Positions 26,076 to 34,939 of a stretch of DNA of 64,000 bases are shown here, one piece after another; within the stretch, counting starts at the first letter, position 1; every line of letters starts with the position of its first letter. The DNA lies in assembly GCF_028649475.1 (NCBI RefSeq), contig NZ_JAQSIP010000008.1, positions 62,001 through 126,000 of the forward strand. The letters are read 5' to 3'. The position numbers and the translations under genes are program-made. The notes beneath the pieces are model-generated. The model did no database searches and was not told the origin of the DNA. It worked only from the letters and a program-made list of their open reading frames with translations. The DNA is from Curvibacter cyanobacteriorum (GTDB lineage Bacteria; Pseudomonadota; Gammaproteobacteria; Burkholderiales; Burkholderiaceae_C).

Positions 26076-26873
26076 TCAATGCGCCTTGGCGCGGCTGACC
26101 AGGAAATCAACAATGTGGTTGCGCAGCTCGTAGTAGCCGTCCAGGTGGTGCAGGCTGGCCCGGGTGCGCTCGCGCGGCAGGGGGTTGCTCACCACCTCCA
26201 CCAGGCCGCCGGGGCGGTAGCCCTGGGGGGTCTCGCTGCCGTTGCTCATGAGCAGGATGCGGTCGGCCAGCAGGATGGCTTCGTCCACGTCGTGGGTGAT
26301 CATGAACACGGTCTGCTGGGTCTGCCGCACGATGGCCATCAGCTCGTCCTGGATGGTGCCGCGGGTCAGCGCATCGAGCGCGCCGAACGGCTCGTCGAGC
26401 AGCAGCATCTTGGGCTGGATGCTGAAGGCGCGCGCAATGCCCACGCGCTGCTTCATGCCCCCCGAGAGCTGCGAGGGCTTCTTGTCGATGGCCGGGCTCA
26501 GCCCCACCAGGGCCACGAACTTCTCCACATGGGCGTTGATGGCGCTGGCGCTCCAGTCGGGCCAGCGCGACTTGACCGCGAAGGCGATGTTCTGGCGCAC
26601 CGTCAGCCAGGGCATGAGGGCGTGGCTCTGGAACACCACACCGCGCTCCAGGCTGGGGCCGGCGATCTCGCGCCCGTCCATGAAGGCGTGGCCGCTGCTG
26701 GCCTGGTCCAGCCCCGCGAGCACGTTGAGGATGGTGGTCTTGCCACAGCCGGAGTGGCCGATGATGCAGACGAACTCGCCCCGGTCCAGCGAGAACGACA
26801 CGTCGCTGAACACCGGCTTGCTGGGCAGGTAGGCCTTGCCCAGGGCTTGCACCTGAAGAAATCCATGGCTCAT
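26076..26873 (-). CDS. ABC transporter ATP-binding subunit, nitrate/cyanate type
   Basis: The 265-residue ATPase powers import through the permease encoded just upstream. It shows Walker A GHSGCGKTT, the Q loop GVVFQSHALMPWLT, the signature LSGGMKQRVGIARA, Walker B MLLLDEPFGALDALTR and the switch histidine in FMITHDVDEA. The family (NrtD / CynD / TauB-SsuB group) carries small anions. ATG at 26873 with AAGGA ahead fits the family start. A further upstream ATG at 26942 would overlap the permease gene. Confidence 0.9.
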   Translation of the reverse strand: MSHGFLQVQALGKAYLPSKPVFSDVSFSLDRGEFVCIIGHSGCGKTTILNVLAGLDQASSGHAFMDGREIAGPSLERGVVFQSHALMPWLTVRQNIAFAVKSRWPDWSASAINAHVEKFVALVGLSPAIDKKPSQLSGGMKQRVGIARAFSIQPKMLLLDEPFGALDALTRGTIQDELMAIVRQTQQTVFMITHDVDEAILLADRILLMSNGSETPQGYRPGGLVEVVSNPLPRERTRASLHHLDGYYELRNHIVDFLVSRAKAH

Positions 26874-26931
26874 GGCGGGGTCCTTGGGACGGGGGTTGGC
26901 GGGGCTCCAGGCCGCAGGGGCCGGGCTCATG

Positions 26932-27828
26932 TCACTCCACATAGGTCACGGCTTTCTGCAGACGCGCAAACATCAGGTCCAGCAACATGCCCACCACGCC
27001 GATCACGCCGATCGCGAAGATCACATGGCTCAGGGACAGGTTGTTCCACTCATTCCAGACGAAGTAACCGATGCCGGTGCCGCCCACCAGCATCTCGGCG
27101 GCCACGATGACCAGCCAGGCAATGCCCATGCTGATGCGCATGCCCGTCAGGATGGTGGGCGCGGCGGCGGGCAGGATGACCTTCAGCGCACGGCGCAGCG
27201 GGTTGACCTCCAGCGTGGCCGACACGTTGAGCCACTCACGCTTCACCGAGGCGACACCGAAGGCGGTGTTGACCAGCATGGGCCAGACCGAGCAGATGAA
27301 GATCACAAAGATGCCCGACACCGACGAGTCCTTGATGGTGTAGAGCGCCAGCGGCATCCAGGCCAGGGGGCTGATGGGCTTGAGCACCTGGATGAAGGGG
27401 TCGAGCGCCCCCCGCAGCAGCGGCGACATGCCGATCACAAAACCCAGCGGGATCGCCAACAGGCAGGCCAGGCCAAAGCCCAGCGCCACGCGCCCCAGCG
27501 AATGCGCCAACTGGATCGCGATGCCCTTGTCATTGGGCCCGTTGTCGTAGAAGGGGTTGCTCAACAGCTTCCAGGCCGTGGCCGCGGTCTGGGCGGGCGT
27601 CGGGAAGCCCCCGGTCTTGCCGCTGGCCGGGGCGTCGGCCTGGGCCACGGGGTCCTTGCCCATCATCTTGAGGTACTCGATCTGCTCGGCACTGAGGGCC
27701 TGCACCGCTGCCGGGCTTGGCGGCTTGACGTCGGGCAGGGTGGCCGCACGCCAGGCGCCGATCAGCACCACACAGATCACCAGCGACAGCGTGGCAGAAC
27801 GGAATCCGAGGGTCTTCCAGAGTGGCAT
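26932..27828 (-). CDS. ABC transporter permease, nitrate/cyanate type (NrtB/CynB-like)
   Basis: The 298-residue inner-membrane protein has an N-terminal membrane anchor, then a periplasmic segment, then five hydrophobic stretches of the binding-protein-dependent permease domain. The EAA-type loop is around EWLNVSATLEVNPLRRALKV followed by ILPAAAPTILTG. GIAWLVIVAAEMLVGGTGIG is typical of the NrtB/TauC/SsuC group. ATG at 27828 follows the stop of the binding-protein gene by a single base, so the two are coupled. Confidence 0.9.
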   Translation of the reverse strand: MPLWKTLGFRSATLSLVICVVLIGAWRAATLPDVKPPSPAAVQALSAEQIEYLKMMGKDPVAQADAPASGKTGGFPTPAQTAATAWKLLSNPFYDNGPNDKGIAIQLAHSLGRVALGFGLACLLAIPLGFVIGMSPLLRGALDPFIQVLKPISPLAWMPLALYTIKDSSVSGIFVIFICSVWPMLVNTAFGVASVKREWLNVSATLEVNPLRRALKVILPAAAPTILTGMRISMGIAWLVIVAAEMLVGGTGIGYFVWNEWNNLSLSHVIFAIGVIGVVGMLLDLMFARLQKAVTYVE

Positions 27829-27829
27829 G

Positions 27830-29245
27830 TCAGGCCGCCTTGCTGATCGCGAAACCCTTGGCATAGGCCGCGGCCTGGCTGGCGTCGAACTCCTTGCCCA
27901 TGATGGTGAACTTGGGGTACGCGCCGTCGGGCACCTTCTGGTCCAAGGCCTTCATTTGCTTCTTGGCATCGGTCAGCAAGAACACCTTCTCGGCGATCTG
28001 CTTGTAGTTGACCTCGCCCTTGATGTAGCCCCAGCGTTGCATCTGAGTCAACATCCAGACGGCCATGCTCTGCCACGGCATCGGGTCGAAGTCGGCGCGG
28101 TCGGGCACCGTGCGGATGTTGCCCAGGCCGTCGGCGAACTTGCCGGTCAGCACCTGCTGGAGCACCACCTCGGGCTGGTTCAGGTAGGCCTGCGGCGCGA
28201 TCACCTTGGCGATCAGCTCGCGGTTCTTCGGGTCGCGCGCCATGGCGGCTGAGGTCAGCACCGCGCGGTACAGCGCGGCAAAGGTGTTGGGGTTCTTCTG
28301 GATGAATTCGGTGCTGGTGCCGAAGGCGCAGCAGGGGTGGCCGTTCCAGAGGTCCTTGGTCAGCAGGTGGATGAAACCGACCTCCTCAAACACGGCGCGC
28401 TGGTTGAAGGGATCGGGGCCGAGGAAGCCGTCGAGGTTGCCGGCCCGCAGGTTGGCCACCATCTCGGCCGGCGGCACCACGCGGATCTGCACATCGGTGT
28501 CGGGGTTCAGCCCGGCCTCGGCCAGGTAGTAGCGCAACAGGAAGTTGTGCATGCTGTACTCGAAGGGCACGGCGAACTTGAAGCCCTTCCAGTTCTTCGG
28601 GTCGCGGTTGTCCTTGTGCTTGAGGCTCAGCGTGATGGCCTGGCCATTGACGTTCTGGATCGTGGCCACGTTCATGGGCGTGGCATTGGCGCCCAGGCCC
28701 AGCGAGATGGCCAGGGGCATGGGGCTCAGGAAGTGCGTGGCGTCGTACTCCTTGTTGATCATCTTGTCGCGGATCAGGGCCCAACCCGCCGTCTTGGTGA
28801 CTTCCACATTCAGGCCTTGCTGTTTGTAGAAGCCCAGCGGGTGGGCCATGATCAATGGCGTGGCACAGGTGATCGGGATGAAGCCGATCTTGAGGTCTTT
28901 CTTCTCCAGGTTGCTGCCGCCCTTGCCGGCCTCTTGGGCCATGGCCTGCAGGCTGGCCACCGGCAGCACGCTGCCGATCGCGGCCATGGCCGTGCCCTTG
29001 CCGACGGCGCGCAAGAAGCGGCGGCGCAAGGCGTCCTGTGGGAACAGGGCCTTGACCAGGGTGGCTTCAATGAACTCGTTGCTGTAGGCCTCGAACTCGC
29101 TGCTTAGGCTGCGCTGGCGCAGGGTGGCCGCGGCGGACTCGGCAGTCAGTTCGGCCTGGTGGTCGGCCACCGTGTGGTCGCGTCCGCAGCTGCACTTGAG
29201 CATCAGGGGGCGGTCGGCATCGTAGGGCGAAAAAAACTCGGACAT
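27830..29245 (-). CDS. NrtA/CynA-type substrate-binding protein with long N-terminal extension
   Basis: The 471-residue protein captures nitrate, nitrite or cyanate outside the inner membrane. The mature part (from about residue 112) has IGFIPITCATPLIMAHPLGF, AGWALIRDKMINKEYDATHF and PFEYSMHNFLLRYYLAEAGL, typical of CmpA/NrtA proteins. A twin-arginine signal (RRRFLRA, residues 74-80) follows an unusual 73-residue leader with a CSCGRDH motif at residues 18-24. The next genes encode the permease, the ATPase and cyanase, so cyanate is the most likely substrate. AAGGTGA precedes the ATG. Confidence 0.88.
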   Translation of the reverse strand: MSEFFSPYDADRPLMLKCSCGRDHTVADHQAELTAESAAATLRQRSLSSEFEAYSNEFIEATLVKALFPQDALRRRFLRAVGKGTAMAAIGSVLPVASLQAMAQEAGKGGSNLEKKDLKIGFIPITCATPLIMAHPLGFYKQQGLNVEVTKTAGWALIRDKMINKEYDATHFLSPMPLAISLGLGANATPMNVATIQNVNGQAITLSLKHKDNRDPKNWKGFKFAVPFEYSMHNFLLRYYLAEAGLNPDTDVQIRVVPPAEMVANLRAGNLDGFLGPDPFNQRAVFEEVGFIHLLTKDLWNGHPCCAFGTSTEFIQKNPNTFAALYRAVLTSAAMARDPKNRELIAKVIAPQAYLNQPEVVLQQVLTGKFADGLGNIRTVPDRADFDPMPWQSMAVWMLTQMQRWGYIKGEVNYKQIAEKVFLLTDAKKQMKALDQKVPDGAYPKFTIMGKEFDASQAAAYAKGFAISKAA

Positions 29246-29350
29246 GGCTCACCTTTGAAGAGTGGATGTCGGCGCTCTCGCAAGCCGCGGGCCAGTTTCG
29301 CCCCCGGGCCAGGCGGGCCCCGCAAATCGCAGCCGCCACGTCGACAGCGT

Positions 29351-29366
29351 GTAGGGCTGGCCCTAC
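29351..29366. promoter_or_regulatory. Palindrome upstream of the cyanate operon
   Basis: GTAGGGCTGGCCCTAC has 7-bp arms around TG. It lies about 105 bases before the start of the binding-protein gene and just after the response-regulator stop. It is a plausible operator for the NarL-type regulator encoded next door. That assignment is inferred from position only. Confidence 0.45.
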
Positions 29367-29383
29367 AAAAGACCGGCCGATGT

Positions 29384-30115
29384 TCAGTCCAGGGGGTGGC
29401 CACGGGCCAGCAAGGCCAGCTCCACATCGTTGCGGGCCCCGGTTTTCTCGAGCACGCGGGCGCGGTAGGTGCTCACCGTGTTGACCGCCAGCTTGAGCTG
29501 CGCACCAATTTGGCTCACGCTGTGCCCACTGCTGAGCAGGCGGAACACCTGGTGCTCGCGGTGGGACAGGCTGTCGATCGCCGCCACGCCCAGCGGTGCA
29601 CCGCCAGGGGGCGGTCTGGGGCCCGACAAGGCGGGCCCCATCGCCTGGGCCAGGGCTTCGGCGGTGGCCGGGCTCAGGTAACGTCCACCGGCCGCGACCT
29701 TGCGCACAGCGGCCACCATGTCGTCGGGGTCGGCACTCTTGTTGAGGTAGCCCGCCGCGCCGAGCTTGAGGCAGCGCACCGCGTACTGGCGCTCCGGGTA
29801 GGTGCTGAGCATCAGCACCGGCAAGGCGGGCCAGCGCTGGCGCAGGCACTGCAGCAGCTCCAGCCCGTCCTGCCCTGGCATGGCGATGTCGAGCAGCACC
29901 ACGTCGAGGTCCAGGGGACGGTCCTCGGCCGCCCGGGACGACAACTGCGCCAGCAACTCGGTGCCGCCGGTGGCCTCGGCCACCACGCGGATCTCGGGCA
30001 GGCCGTTGGCGGGGTCGGAGAACACCTGCTTCAGGCCCTCCCGGACGATGCGGTGGTCGTCGGCCAGCAGCACGCGCAGCGGGGCGGCCGGGCCGGTGTC
30101 GGTCACGGGGTTCAT
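29384..30115 (-). CDS. NarL/LuxR-family response regulator
   Basis: The 243-residue protein has a receiver domain (about 13-135) with the acidic pair LLADDHRIVREG, the phospho-acceptor Asp in VVLLDIAMPGQDG, and the conserved Lys in YLNKSADPDDM. A LuxR-type helix-turn-helix follows (about 180-240: LSHREHQVFRLLSSGHSVSQ). It overlaps its histidine kinase gene by ATGA. It lies immediately upstream of the cyanate transporter genes on the same strand and probably controls them. Confidence 0.9.
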   Translation of the reverse strand: MNPVTDTGPAAPLRVLLADDHRIVREGLKQVFSDPANGLPEIRVVAEATGGTELLAQLSSRAAEDRPLDLDVVLLDIAMPGQDGLELLQCLRQRWPALPVLMLSTYPERQYAVRCLKLGAAGYLNKSADPDDMVAAVRKVAAGGRYLSPATAEALAQAMGPALSGPRPPPGGAPLGVAAIDSLSHREHQVFRLLSSGHSVSQIGAQLKLAVNTVSTYRARVLEKTGARNDVELALLARGHPLD

Positions 30116-31320
30116 GGCGCCTCCAGCGGAATTTGCAACTCAAAACCCGTGCCTTGGCCGGGCACGCTGTCGATCTGCAGCGTGCCGCCCAGGTGGCGGG
30201 CGCGCTCGCGCATGCCCATCACGCCATAGGCGGTCGGGGCCTCGAAGGCCTGCGCGGGCGCGCCCCGGCCGTCGTCCTGCACCCGCACGCGGAGCTGGCC
30301 GTCGCGGCACTGGATGCGCACCGCCACGGCGCGGGCCTGGGCGTGGCGGCCAACGTTGCTGAGCATCTCCTGAAAGATGCGGAACACCGCCATGGCGGCG
30401 GGTTCGGGCAGGCTCAGGGCCTCGGGCACCTCGATGCACCAATCGAGTGCCAGTTCGGCCGATTCGCCAAACTCATGCGCTTGCCATTCGAGCGCGGCCC
30501 ACAGGCCCTGGTGGTCCAGGATGCTGGGGCGCAGGTCGGTGATGATGCGGCCCACGTTGTCGACCGCGGTCTCGATCTGGCGACTCATGTTCTGGCACTT
30601 GCAGCGCATCTGGCCGCGCATGGCTTCGGCCGCCTCGGGCGGGCGGTCGCCCTGCTCGGCCAGGCGCTTGTGCAGCCAGTTGACGTCCATCTTGAGCGCC
30701 ACCAGCAGGCTGCCCAGCTCGTCGTGCACCTCGCGCGCGATGCGGGTGCGCTCGTCTTCGCGCACTTTTTCCGAGTACGCGGCCAGCTCGCGCAACTGGG
30801 CCAGCGCCTCGCTCAGGGCCTGGGTGCGGGCCTGCACGCGCAACTCCAGCTCGTCGTTGGTGCGCTCCAGCTCGCGGTAGGCCTGCTGCAGGCGGTCGGC
30901 GGCCTGCTTGCGGCTGCTGATGTCGACAAAGGTGATCACCGCCCCGCGCACCTCGTGGCCCTCGAGGATGGGGTGGCTCGAATACTCGACCGGGAAGGCC
31001 GTGCCGTCGCGGCGCCAGAACACCTCGGTGTCGATGCGGCAGGGCAGGCCGCGGCGGAAGGCGTTGAAGATCGGGCAGTCGTCGTCGGGGTAGGCGCGGC
31101 CGTCGGCGTGGCTGTGGTGGGTCAGCGCATGCATGTTGCAGCCCATGACCTCGGCCGGTTCGTAGCCCAGGGTGGCCGCACCGGCCCGGTTGATGAACAC
31201 GCAGTCGCCCGCCAGGTCGATGCCGAAAATGCCCTCGCCGGTGGAGTCCAGCAGCAAGCTCAGGCGCTGCTGCCAAAGGGCATCGGTGCCGGCGGGGATG
31301 TTGAAGCGGGGGGCAAGCAT
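30112..31320 (-). CDS. PAS-domain sensor histidine kinase (NarX/UhpB type)
   Basis: The 402-residue kinase has one PAS domain (about 15-150: LLDSTGEGIFGIDLAGDCVF, and ITFVDISSRKQAADRL). A coiled-coil linker rich in Leu/Glu/Arg follows, then a HisKA_3 domain with the phospho-acceptor His in RIAREVHDELGSLLVALKMD. The ATPase domain has EMLSNVGRHAQARAV (N box) and VQDDGRGAP (G box). No membrane segment is visible, so it is probably cytoplasmic. Start at 31320 is the first plausible Met; the longer frame to 31569 overlaps the next gene and has unlike composition. Confidence 0.85.
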   Translation of the reverse strand: MLAPRFNIPAGTDALWQQRLSLLLDSTGEGIFGIDLAGDCVFINRAGAATLGYEPAEVMGCNMHALTHHSHADGRAYPDDDCPIFNAFRRGLPCRIDTEVFWRRDGTAFPVEYSSHPILEGHEVRGAVITFVDISSRKQAADRLQQAYRELERTNDELELRVQARTQALSEALAQLRELAAYSEKVREDERTRIAREVHDELGSLLVALKMDVNWLHKRLAEQGDRPPEAAEAMRGQMRCKCQNMSRQIETAVDNVGRIITDLRPSILDHQGLWAALEWQAHEFGESAELALDWCIEVPEALSLPEPAAMAVFRIFQEMLSNVGRHAQARAVAVRIQCRDGQLRVRVQDDGRGAPAQAFEAPTAYGVMGMRERARHLGGTLQIDSVPGQGTGFELQIPLEAP

Positions 31321-31366
31321 GCCCGGGTCAAGCAACGCTTGTGCCCGGGCGCGGCTCAAGCGCCGC

Positions 31367-31834
31367 TCACAGGCCCAGATCGCTGAGGCCCGGGTGGTCG
31401 TCGGGGCGGCGCCCCAGCGGCCAATGGAACAGGCGCTGCTCGGCCTGGATCGGCTGGTCGTTGATGCTGGCAAAGCGGCGCTGCATGAGCCCCTGGGCGT
31501 TGAACTCCCAGTTCTCATTGCCGTGGCTGCGGTACCAGTGGCCCGAATCGTCACGCCACTCGTACACAAAGCGCACCGCGATGCGGTGTTCCGTGAAGGC
31601 CCACAGCTCCTTGATCAGGCGGTAGTCCAATTCGCGCGCCCACTTGCGGGCCAAGAACTCGCGCACCTGCTCGCGGCCCACCGGGAACTCGGCGCGGTTG
31701 CGCCAGCGCGTGTCCTCGGTGTAGACCTGAGCCACGCGGGCCGGGTCGCGCGAATTCCAGGCGTCTTCGGCCAGGCGCACCTTTTGAATGGCGCTGTCCA
31801 GGGTGAACGGGGGCAGGGGAGGCTTGCTTTCCAT
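31367..31834 (-). CDS. NTF2-like protein (DUF1348 type)
   Basis: The 155-residue protein has a SnoaL/NTF2-like fold pattern. It shows [40 protein letters not shown], and [20 protein letters not shown], which is characteristic of the DUF1348 family. The function is not established; some NTF2-like proteins are small hydrolases or isomerases. It is divergent from a TetR regulator. The two perfect TetR-type operators sit in the 90-base spacer, so it is probably repressed by that protein. Confidence 0.85.
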   Translation of the reverse strand: MESKPPLPPFTLDSAIQKVRLAEDAWNSRDPARVAQVYTEDTRWRNRAEFPVGREQVREFLARKWARELDYRLIKELWAFTEHRIAVRFVYEWRDDSGHWYRSHGNENWEFNAQGLMQRRFASINDQPIQAEQRLFHWPLGRRPDDHPGLSDLGL

Positions 31835-31863
31835 GGGGGCATCCTTGGGGTTGGAGGGACAAA

Positions 31864-31915
31864 GTAGACAGATCTGTCTACCTCCAATATAGAGCATGTA
31901 GACAGATCTGTCTAC
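31864..31915. promoter_or_regulatory. Twin perfect 18-bp palindromic operators (TetR type)
   Basis: The palindrome GTAGACAGATCTGTCTAC occurs twice without a mismatch, at 31864-31881 and 31898-31915, with centres 34 bases apart. It fills most of the spacer between the divergent DUF1348 and TetR genes. The second copy ends only nine bases before the TetR start. Both position and symmetry fit a self-regulated TetR repressor that also controls the divergent gene. Confidence 0.88.
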
Positions 31916-31924
31916 AATGGCGTC

Positions 31925-32572
31925 ATGCCCCACCATGTCGCCCCTTCGCTCCCCTCCAGCCTGCTGGACACGCCCCCCGACCTCAGCGCCCTGCCCGCGC
32001 GCGAGCGCATCTTGACGGCAGCCCATGACCTGTTCTACCGCGAGGGGTTGCGGGCCACCGGGGTGGACCGGGTGATTGCCACCGCGGGGGTGAGCAAGGT
32101 GACGTTCTACCGGCACTTCCCGTCCAAGGACGACCTGATCCGGGCTTTTCTGGCGCACCGCCATGCGCGCTGGATGGCCTGGTTCAACGAGGCCCTGGCG
32201 CGCCACCAGGCCCGCCAGAGCGAGGCCGAACGCCAGCAGCGGCCCCTGGCGCCGCTGGCCGAGGCCCTGAGCGAATGGCTGCACGCGCCGGGCTTCCGGG
32301 GCTGCGCCTTCATCAACGCGATGGCCGAACTCGGCGGCGGCCTGCACGAGGCGCTGGCGCTGTCGGCGGCCCACAAGCAGGACATGGTCCAGGCCATTGC
32401 CAGCCTGTTGCCCGCCGGCCCCGAGGGCTTGGCCCTGGCCGAGGCGGCCGGGCTGGCTGCCGACGGCACCATCGTGCGCGCCCAAACCCACAGCGGCGCC
32501 ATCGATCCCGCCTTGGCGGCCTTGCGGCGGGTGCTGCACGCGCTTGAAGACTGCCGTCCACCGGGCCCCTGA
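31925..32572 (+). CDS. TetR-family transcriptional regulator
   Basis: The 215-residue protein has the N-terminal TetR helix-turn-helix (about residues 24-70: [40 protein letters not shown]). The C-terminal ligand domain is less conserved. No ribosome-binding site is visible between the second operator and the ATG, so the transcript may be leaderless or start within the operator. The divergent NTF2-like gene is its likely target. Confidence 0.92.
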   Translation: MPHHVAPSLPSSLLDTPPDLSALPARERILTAAHDLFYREGLRATGVDRVIATAGVSKVTFYRHFPSKDDLIRAFLAHRHARWMAWFNEALARHQARQSEAERQQRPLAPLAEALSEWLHAPGFRGCAFINAMAELGGGLHEALALSAAHKQDMVQAIASLLPAGPEGLALAEAAGLAADGTIVRAQTHSGAIDPALAALRRVLHALEDCRPPGP

Positions 32573-32604
32573 TCGGTTGTCTGATCGGCTGTCTGATCGG
32601 CCGC
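32569..32604. repeat. 12-bp tandem repeat, three copies
   Basis: Three adjacent copies read CTGATCGGTTGT (32569-32580), CTGATCGGCTGT (32581-32592) and CTGATCGGCCGC (32593-32604). The first copy contains the stop codon of the TetR gene. No function is evident. Confidence 0.8.
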
Positions 32605-32853
32605 AGATCTTCCGTTGGAGTCACCGCTTGACCGGGTCGGGGGCCCGGCCGGGCCCCCGCCGGGGTTGCGCGCGCTGCCAACCTTTACGAATGCTCACGG
32701 CGGTGGCGCCCGGCAGGCTGCCGAACGGGTTTTACATTGGTTCAGCCCCCCACCCATGCCGGGACCTGCGGGCCCAGCGCTTGGCGCGGGGGTGTCACCC
32801 ACCGGGTGACAGCTGTGTTCAACCACCCGCCTTGTGCGCTCCGGAGCCCCTTG

Positions 32854-33462
32854 ATGAACAAACGCCTTGCCCTCGCCACCCTCGCCTGCAGCCCCTGGCT
32901 GCTGAGCGCCTGCTCAAGCACCCAACTGGTCAACCAATGGAGCGACCCGCGCTACGTCAGCCGCCCGCTGCGCCATGTGCTGGTGTTCTCCAAGAACAAG
33001 GACATCGGCGTGGCCCGCTCGATTGAGTTGAGCATCACCACCAGCCTCAGCGAAGTGACCCGGGCAACCCCGGCCTACGAACTGTTTGGCGACACCGACC
33101 TCAGCACCCTGCCCAAGCTGGAGATCCAGGCCATGCTGCAGAAGAACCGCATCGACGGCCTGGTGATGACCGGCGTGAGCCGCACCACACTGACCGAAAA
33201 GTACGTGCCCCCCGAGTACTCCGATGGCTTCTGGACCGACAGCTGGGGCTACGGCTGGAACGACATGGTGGTCACGCCGGGCTACCAGTACACCAGCACC
33301 AGCACCTATGTGCAGGGCGTGCTGTACGCGGTGTCGAACGGTGCGCTGGTCTGGTCGGCCCAGACCAAGACCACCGACCCCAGCGACCTGGAAAACGTGC
33401 GCAAGAACACCCTGAAGCTCATCACGGGCGACCTCAAGAAGTCGCAGGTGCTGGCCCTGTGA
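32854..33462 (+). CDS. Lipoprotein, DUF4136-like
   Basis: The 202-residue protein has a lipoprotein signal peptide with lipobox LLSAC (Cys20). The rest resembles small envelope lipoproteins of unknown function (DUF4136-like). Visible parts are QLVNQWSDPRYVSRPLRHVL, then RIDGLVMTGVSRTTL and a Tyr/Trp-rich segment around SDGFWTDSWGYGWNDMV. CCGGAG precedes the ATG. The preceding 250 bases hold no gene apart from the tandem repeat. Confidence 0.75.
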   Translation: MNKRLALATLACSPWLLSACSSTQLVNQWSDPRYVSRPLRHVLVFSKNKDIGVARSIELSITTSLSEVTRATPAYELFGDTDLSTLPKLEIQAMLQKNRIDGLVMTGVSRTTLTEKYVPPEYSDGFWTDSWGYGWNDMVVTPGYQYTSTSTYVQGVLYAVSNGALVWSAQTKTTDPSDLENVRKNTLKLITGDLKKSQVLAL

Positions 33463-33569
33463 GGCCCGCAGGGTGAGGGGCCGGCAGCGGTCGGCCAACG
33501 GTCGGGCCGCAGACCCGGCCCGGCGCCGGGGGGCCAGACCAGACCGGGGCGGCCCAGGGGCTGGCGCCC

Positions 33570-34895
33570 TCAGCGCTGGGGCATGTCCTTGACGCCGTAA
33601 CCCAGGCTGACGGTGGCGTCGTCGGGGATCGGGGGCATGCTGGCGTTCCAGGCCTCCCAGGCGGCGCGCAGCTCGGCCAGGCGCTCGGGCTCGCGGCTGG
33701 CGTGGTTGGCGCGTTCACGCTCGTCAGCCACCAGGTTGAACAGGTAGTCGTGCCCGTCCACGCGCAGGTACTTCCAGTCCCCCAGGCGCGCCGCGCGCTG
33801 GCCACGGTGGTTCATGCGCCAGAACATCGGACGCTCGAACGCCGGGGTCGCCCCACGCAGCACCGGCATCAGCGACACGCCATCGAGCGGGTAGTCGGGG
33901 TGGGCCGAGACGCCCGCCGCGTCCAGCATCGTGGCCGACCAGTCCATGGTCAGGCAGTGCTGCTCGCTGACCTGGCCGGGGGCGATGGCGGCCGGCCAAT
34001 GGGCGATCCAGGGCACCCGGATGCCCCCCTCGGTGAGGTCCATCTTGCCGCCCACCAGCGGCCAGTTGTCCGAAAAGCGCTCGCCGCCGTTGTCGCTGGT
34101 GAACACCACCAGGGTGTTGTCGGCCAGGCCGTGCTGGCGCAACGCGGCCATCACGCGCCCAATGCCCTCGTCCATGTGGTGGATCATGCGGCGGTAGCTG
34201 TGGATGTTGCCGCCGTGCAGGTGAAACAGATTGTCCTTGACCTCCTGCGCCAGCGCTTCGTCGTCGCGCGTCTCCCAGGGCCAGTGCGGCGCGGTGTAGT
34301 GCAGGCTCAAGAAGAAGGGCTTGCCCTGGGCCGCGTCGGGCGCCATGCGCCCCACCCAGTCCACCGCGCGGTCGGACAGCAGGTCGGTCAGGTAGCCGTC
34401 CTGACGGTGCTCGTCCTCGCCAAACCACAGGTCATGGGTGCCGCGCGAGTCGCAGTGGGTGAAGTAATCCACCCCGCCCGACATCGGGCCAAAGAACTCG
34501 TCGTACCCCGAGCGCAGCGGGCCGAACACCGGCGGGTAGCCCAGGTGCCACTTGCCGATCAAGGCGGTGTTGTACCCACTGGCCTTGAGCAGCGACGGCA
34601 GCGTGGGGTGCTCGGTCGGCAGGCCCAGCGTGGTGCTGCCCCGGCTTTTGCTGTTGATGGGTTCTTCGGCCGCCCCGCGCAAGCGGTACTGGTAGCGCGC
34701 CGTGATCATGGCAAAGCGGGTCGGCGAACACACCGGCGAATTCGAGTAGCCCTGGGTGAAGCGCAGGCCCTGTGCGGCCAGGCTGTCGAGCACGGGCGAC
34801 ACCGGCGCGCGGCCGCCGTAGCAACCGAGATCGGCATAACCCAGGTCGTCGGCGACGATGAAGATGATGTTGGGGCGTTGGGACGAGGCAGGCAT
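33570..34895 (-). CDS. Arylsulfatase-type sulfatase
   Basis: The 441-residue enzyme starts MPASSQRPNIIFIVADDLGY with metal-binding aspartates. The sulfatase signature SPVCSPTRFAMITARYQYR follows, in which Cys56 (C-S-P-T-R) would be converted to formylglycine. IGKWHLGYP, the HTPLFLSLHY-like FFLSLHYTAPHWPWE, and the C-terminal VFTSDNGGERFSDN complete the active site. No signal peptide is visible, so it may be cytoplasmic. A formylglycine-generating enzyme is not in the window. The sulfate ester substrate is unknown. It lies 44 bases downstream of a TctC-type gene on the same strand. Confidence 0.9.
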   Translation of the reverse strand: MPASSQRPNIIFIVADDLGYADLGCYGGRAPVSPVLDSLAAQGLRFTQGYSNSPVCSPTRFAMITARYQYRLRGAAEEPINSKSRGSTTLGLPTEHPTLPSLLKASGYNTALIGKWHLGYPPVFGPLRSGYDEFFGPMSGGVDYFTHCDSRGTHDLWFGEDEHRQDGYLTDLLSDRAVDWVGRMAPDAAQGKPFFLSLHYTAPHWPWETRDDEALAQEVKDNLFHLHGGNIHSYRRMIHHMDEGIGRVMAALRQHGLADNTLVVFTSDNGGERFSDNWPLVGGKMDLTEGGIRVPWIAHWPAAIAPGQVSEQHCLTMDWSATMLDAAGVSAHPDYPLDGVSLMPVLRGATPAFERPMFWRMNHRGQRAARLGDWKYLRVDGHDYLFNLVADERERANHASREPERLAELRAAWEAWNASMPPIPDDATVSLGYGVKDMPQR

Positions 34896-34939
34896 AGATC
34901 AGGTCATTCAAAACGTGGGGCGGGCGGGGACAGCTCGGG

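Noticed and set aside
31321-31569. N-terminal 83-residue extension of the histidine kinase frame
   Set aside because: It overlaps the DUF1348 gene on the same strand in another frame and has Ser/Thr/Arg-rich composition unlike the kinase.
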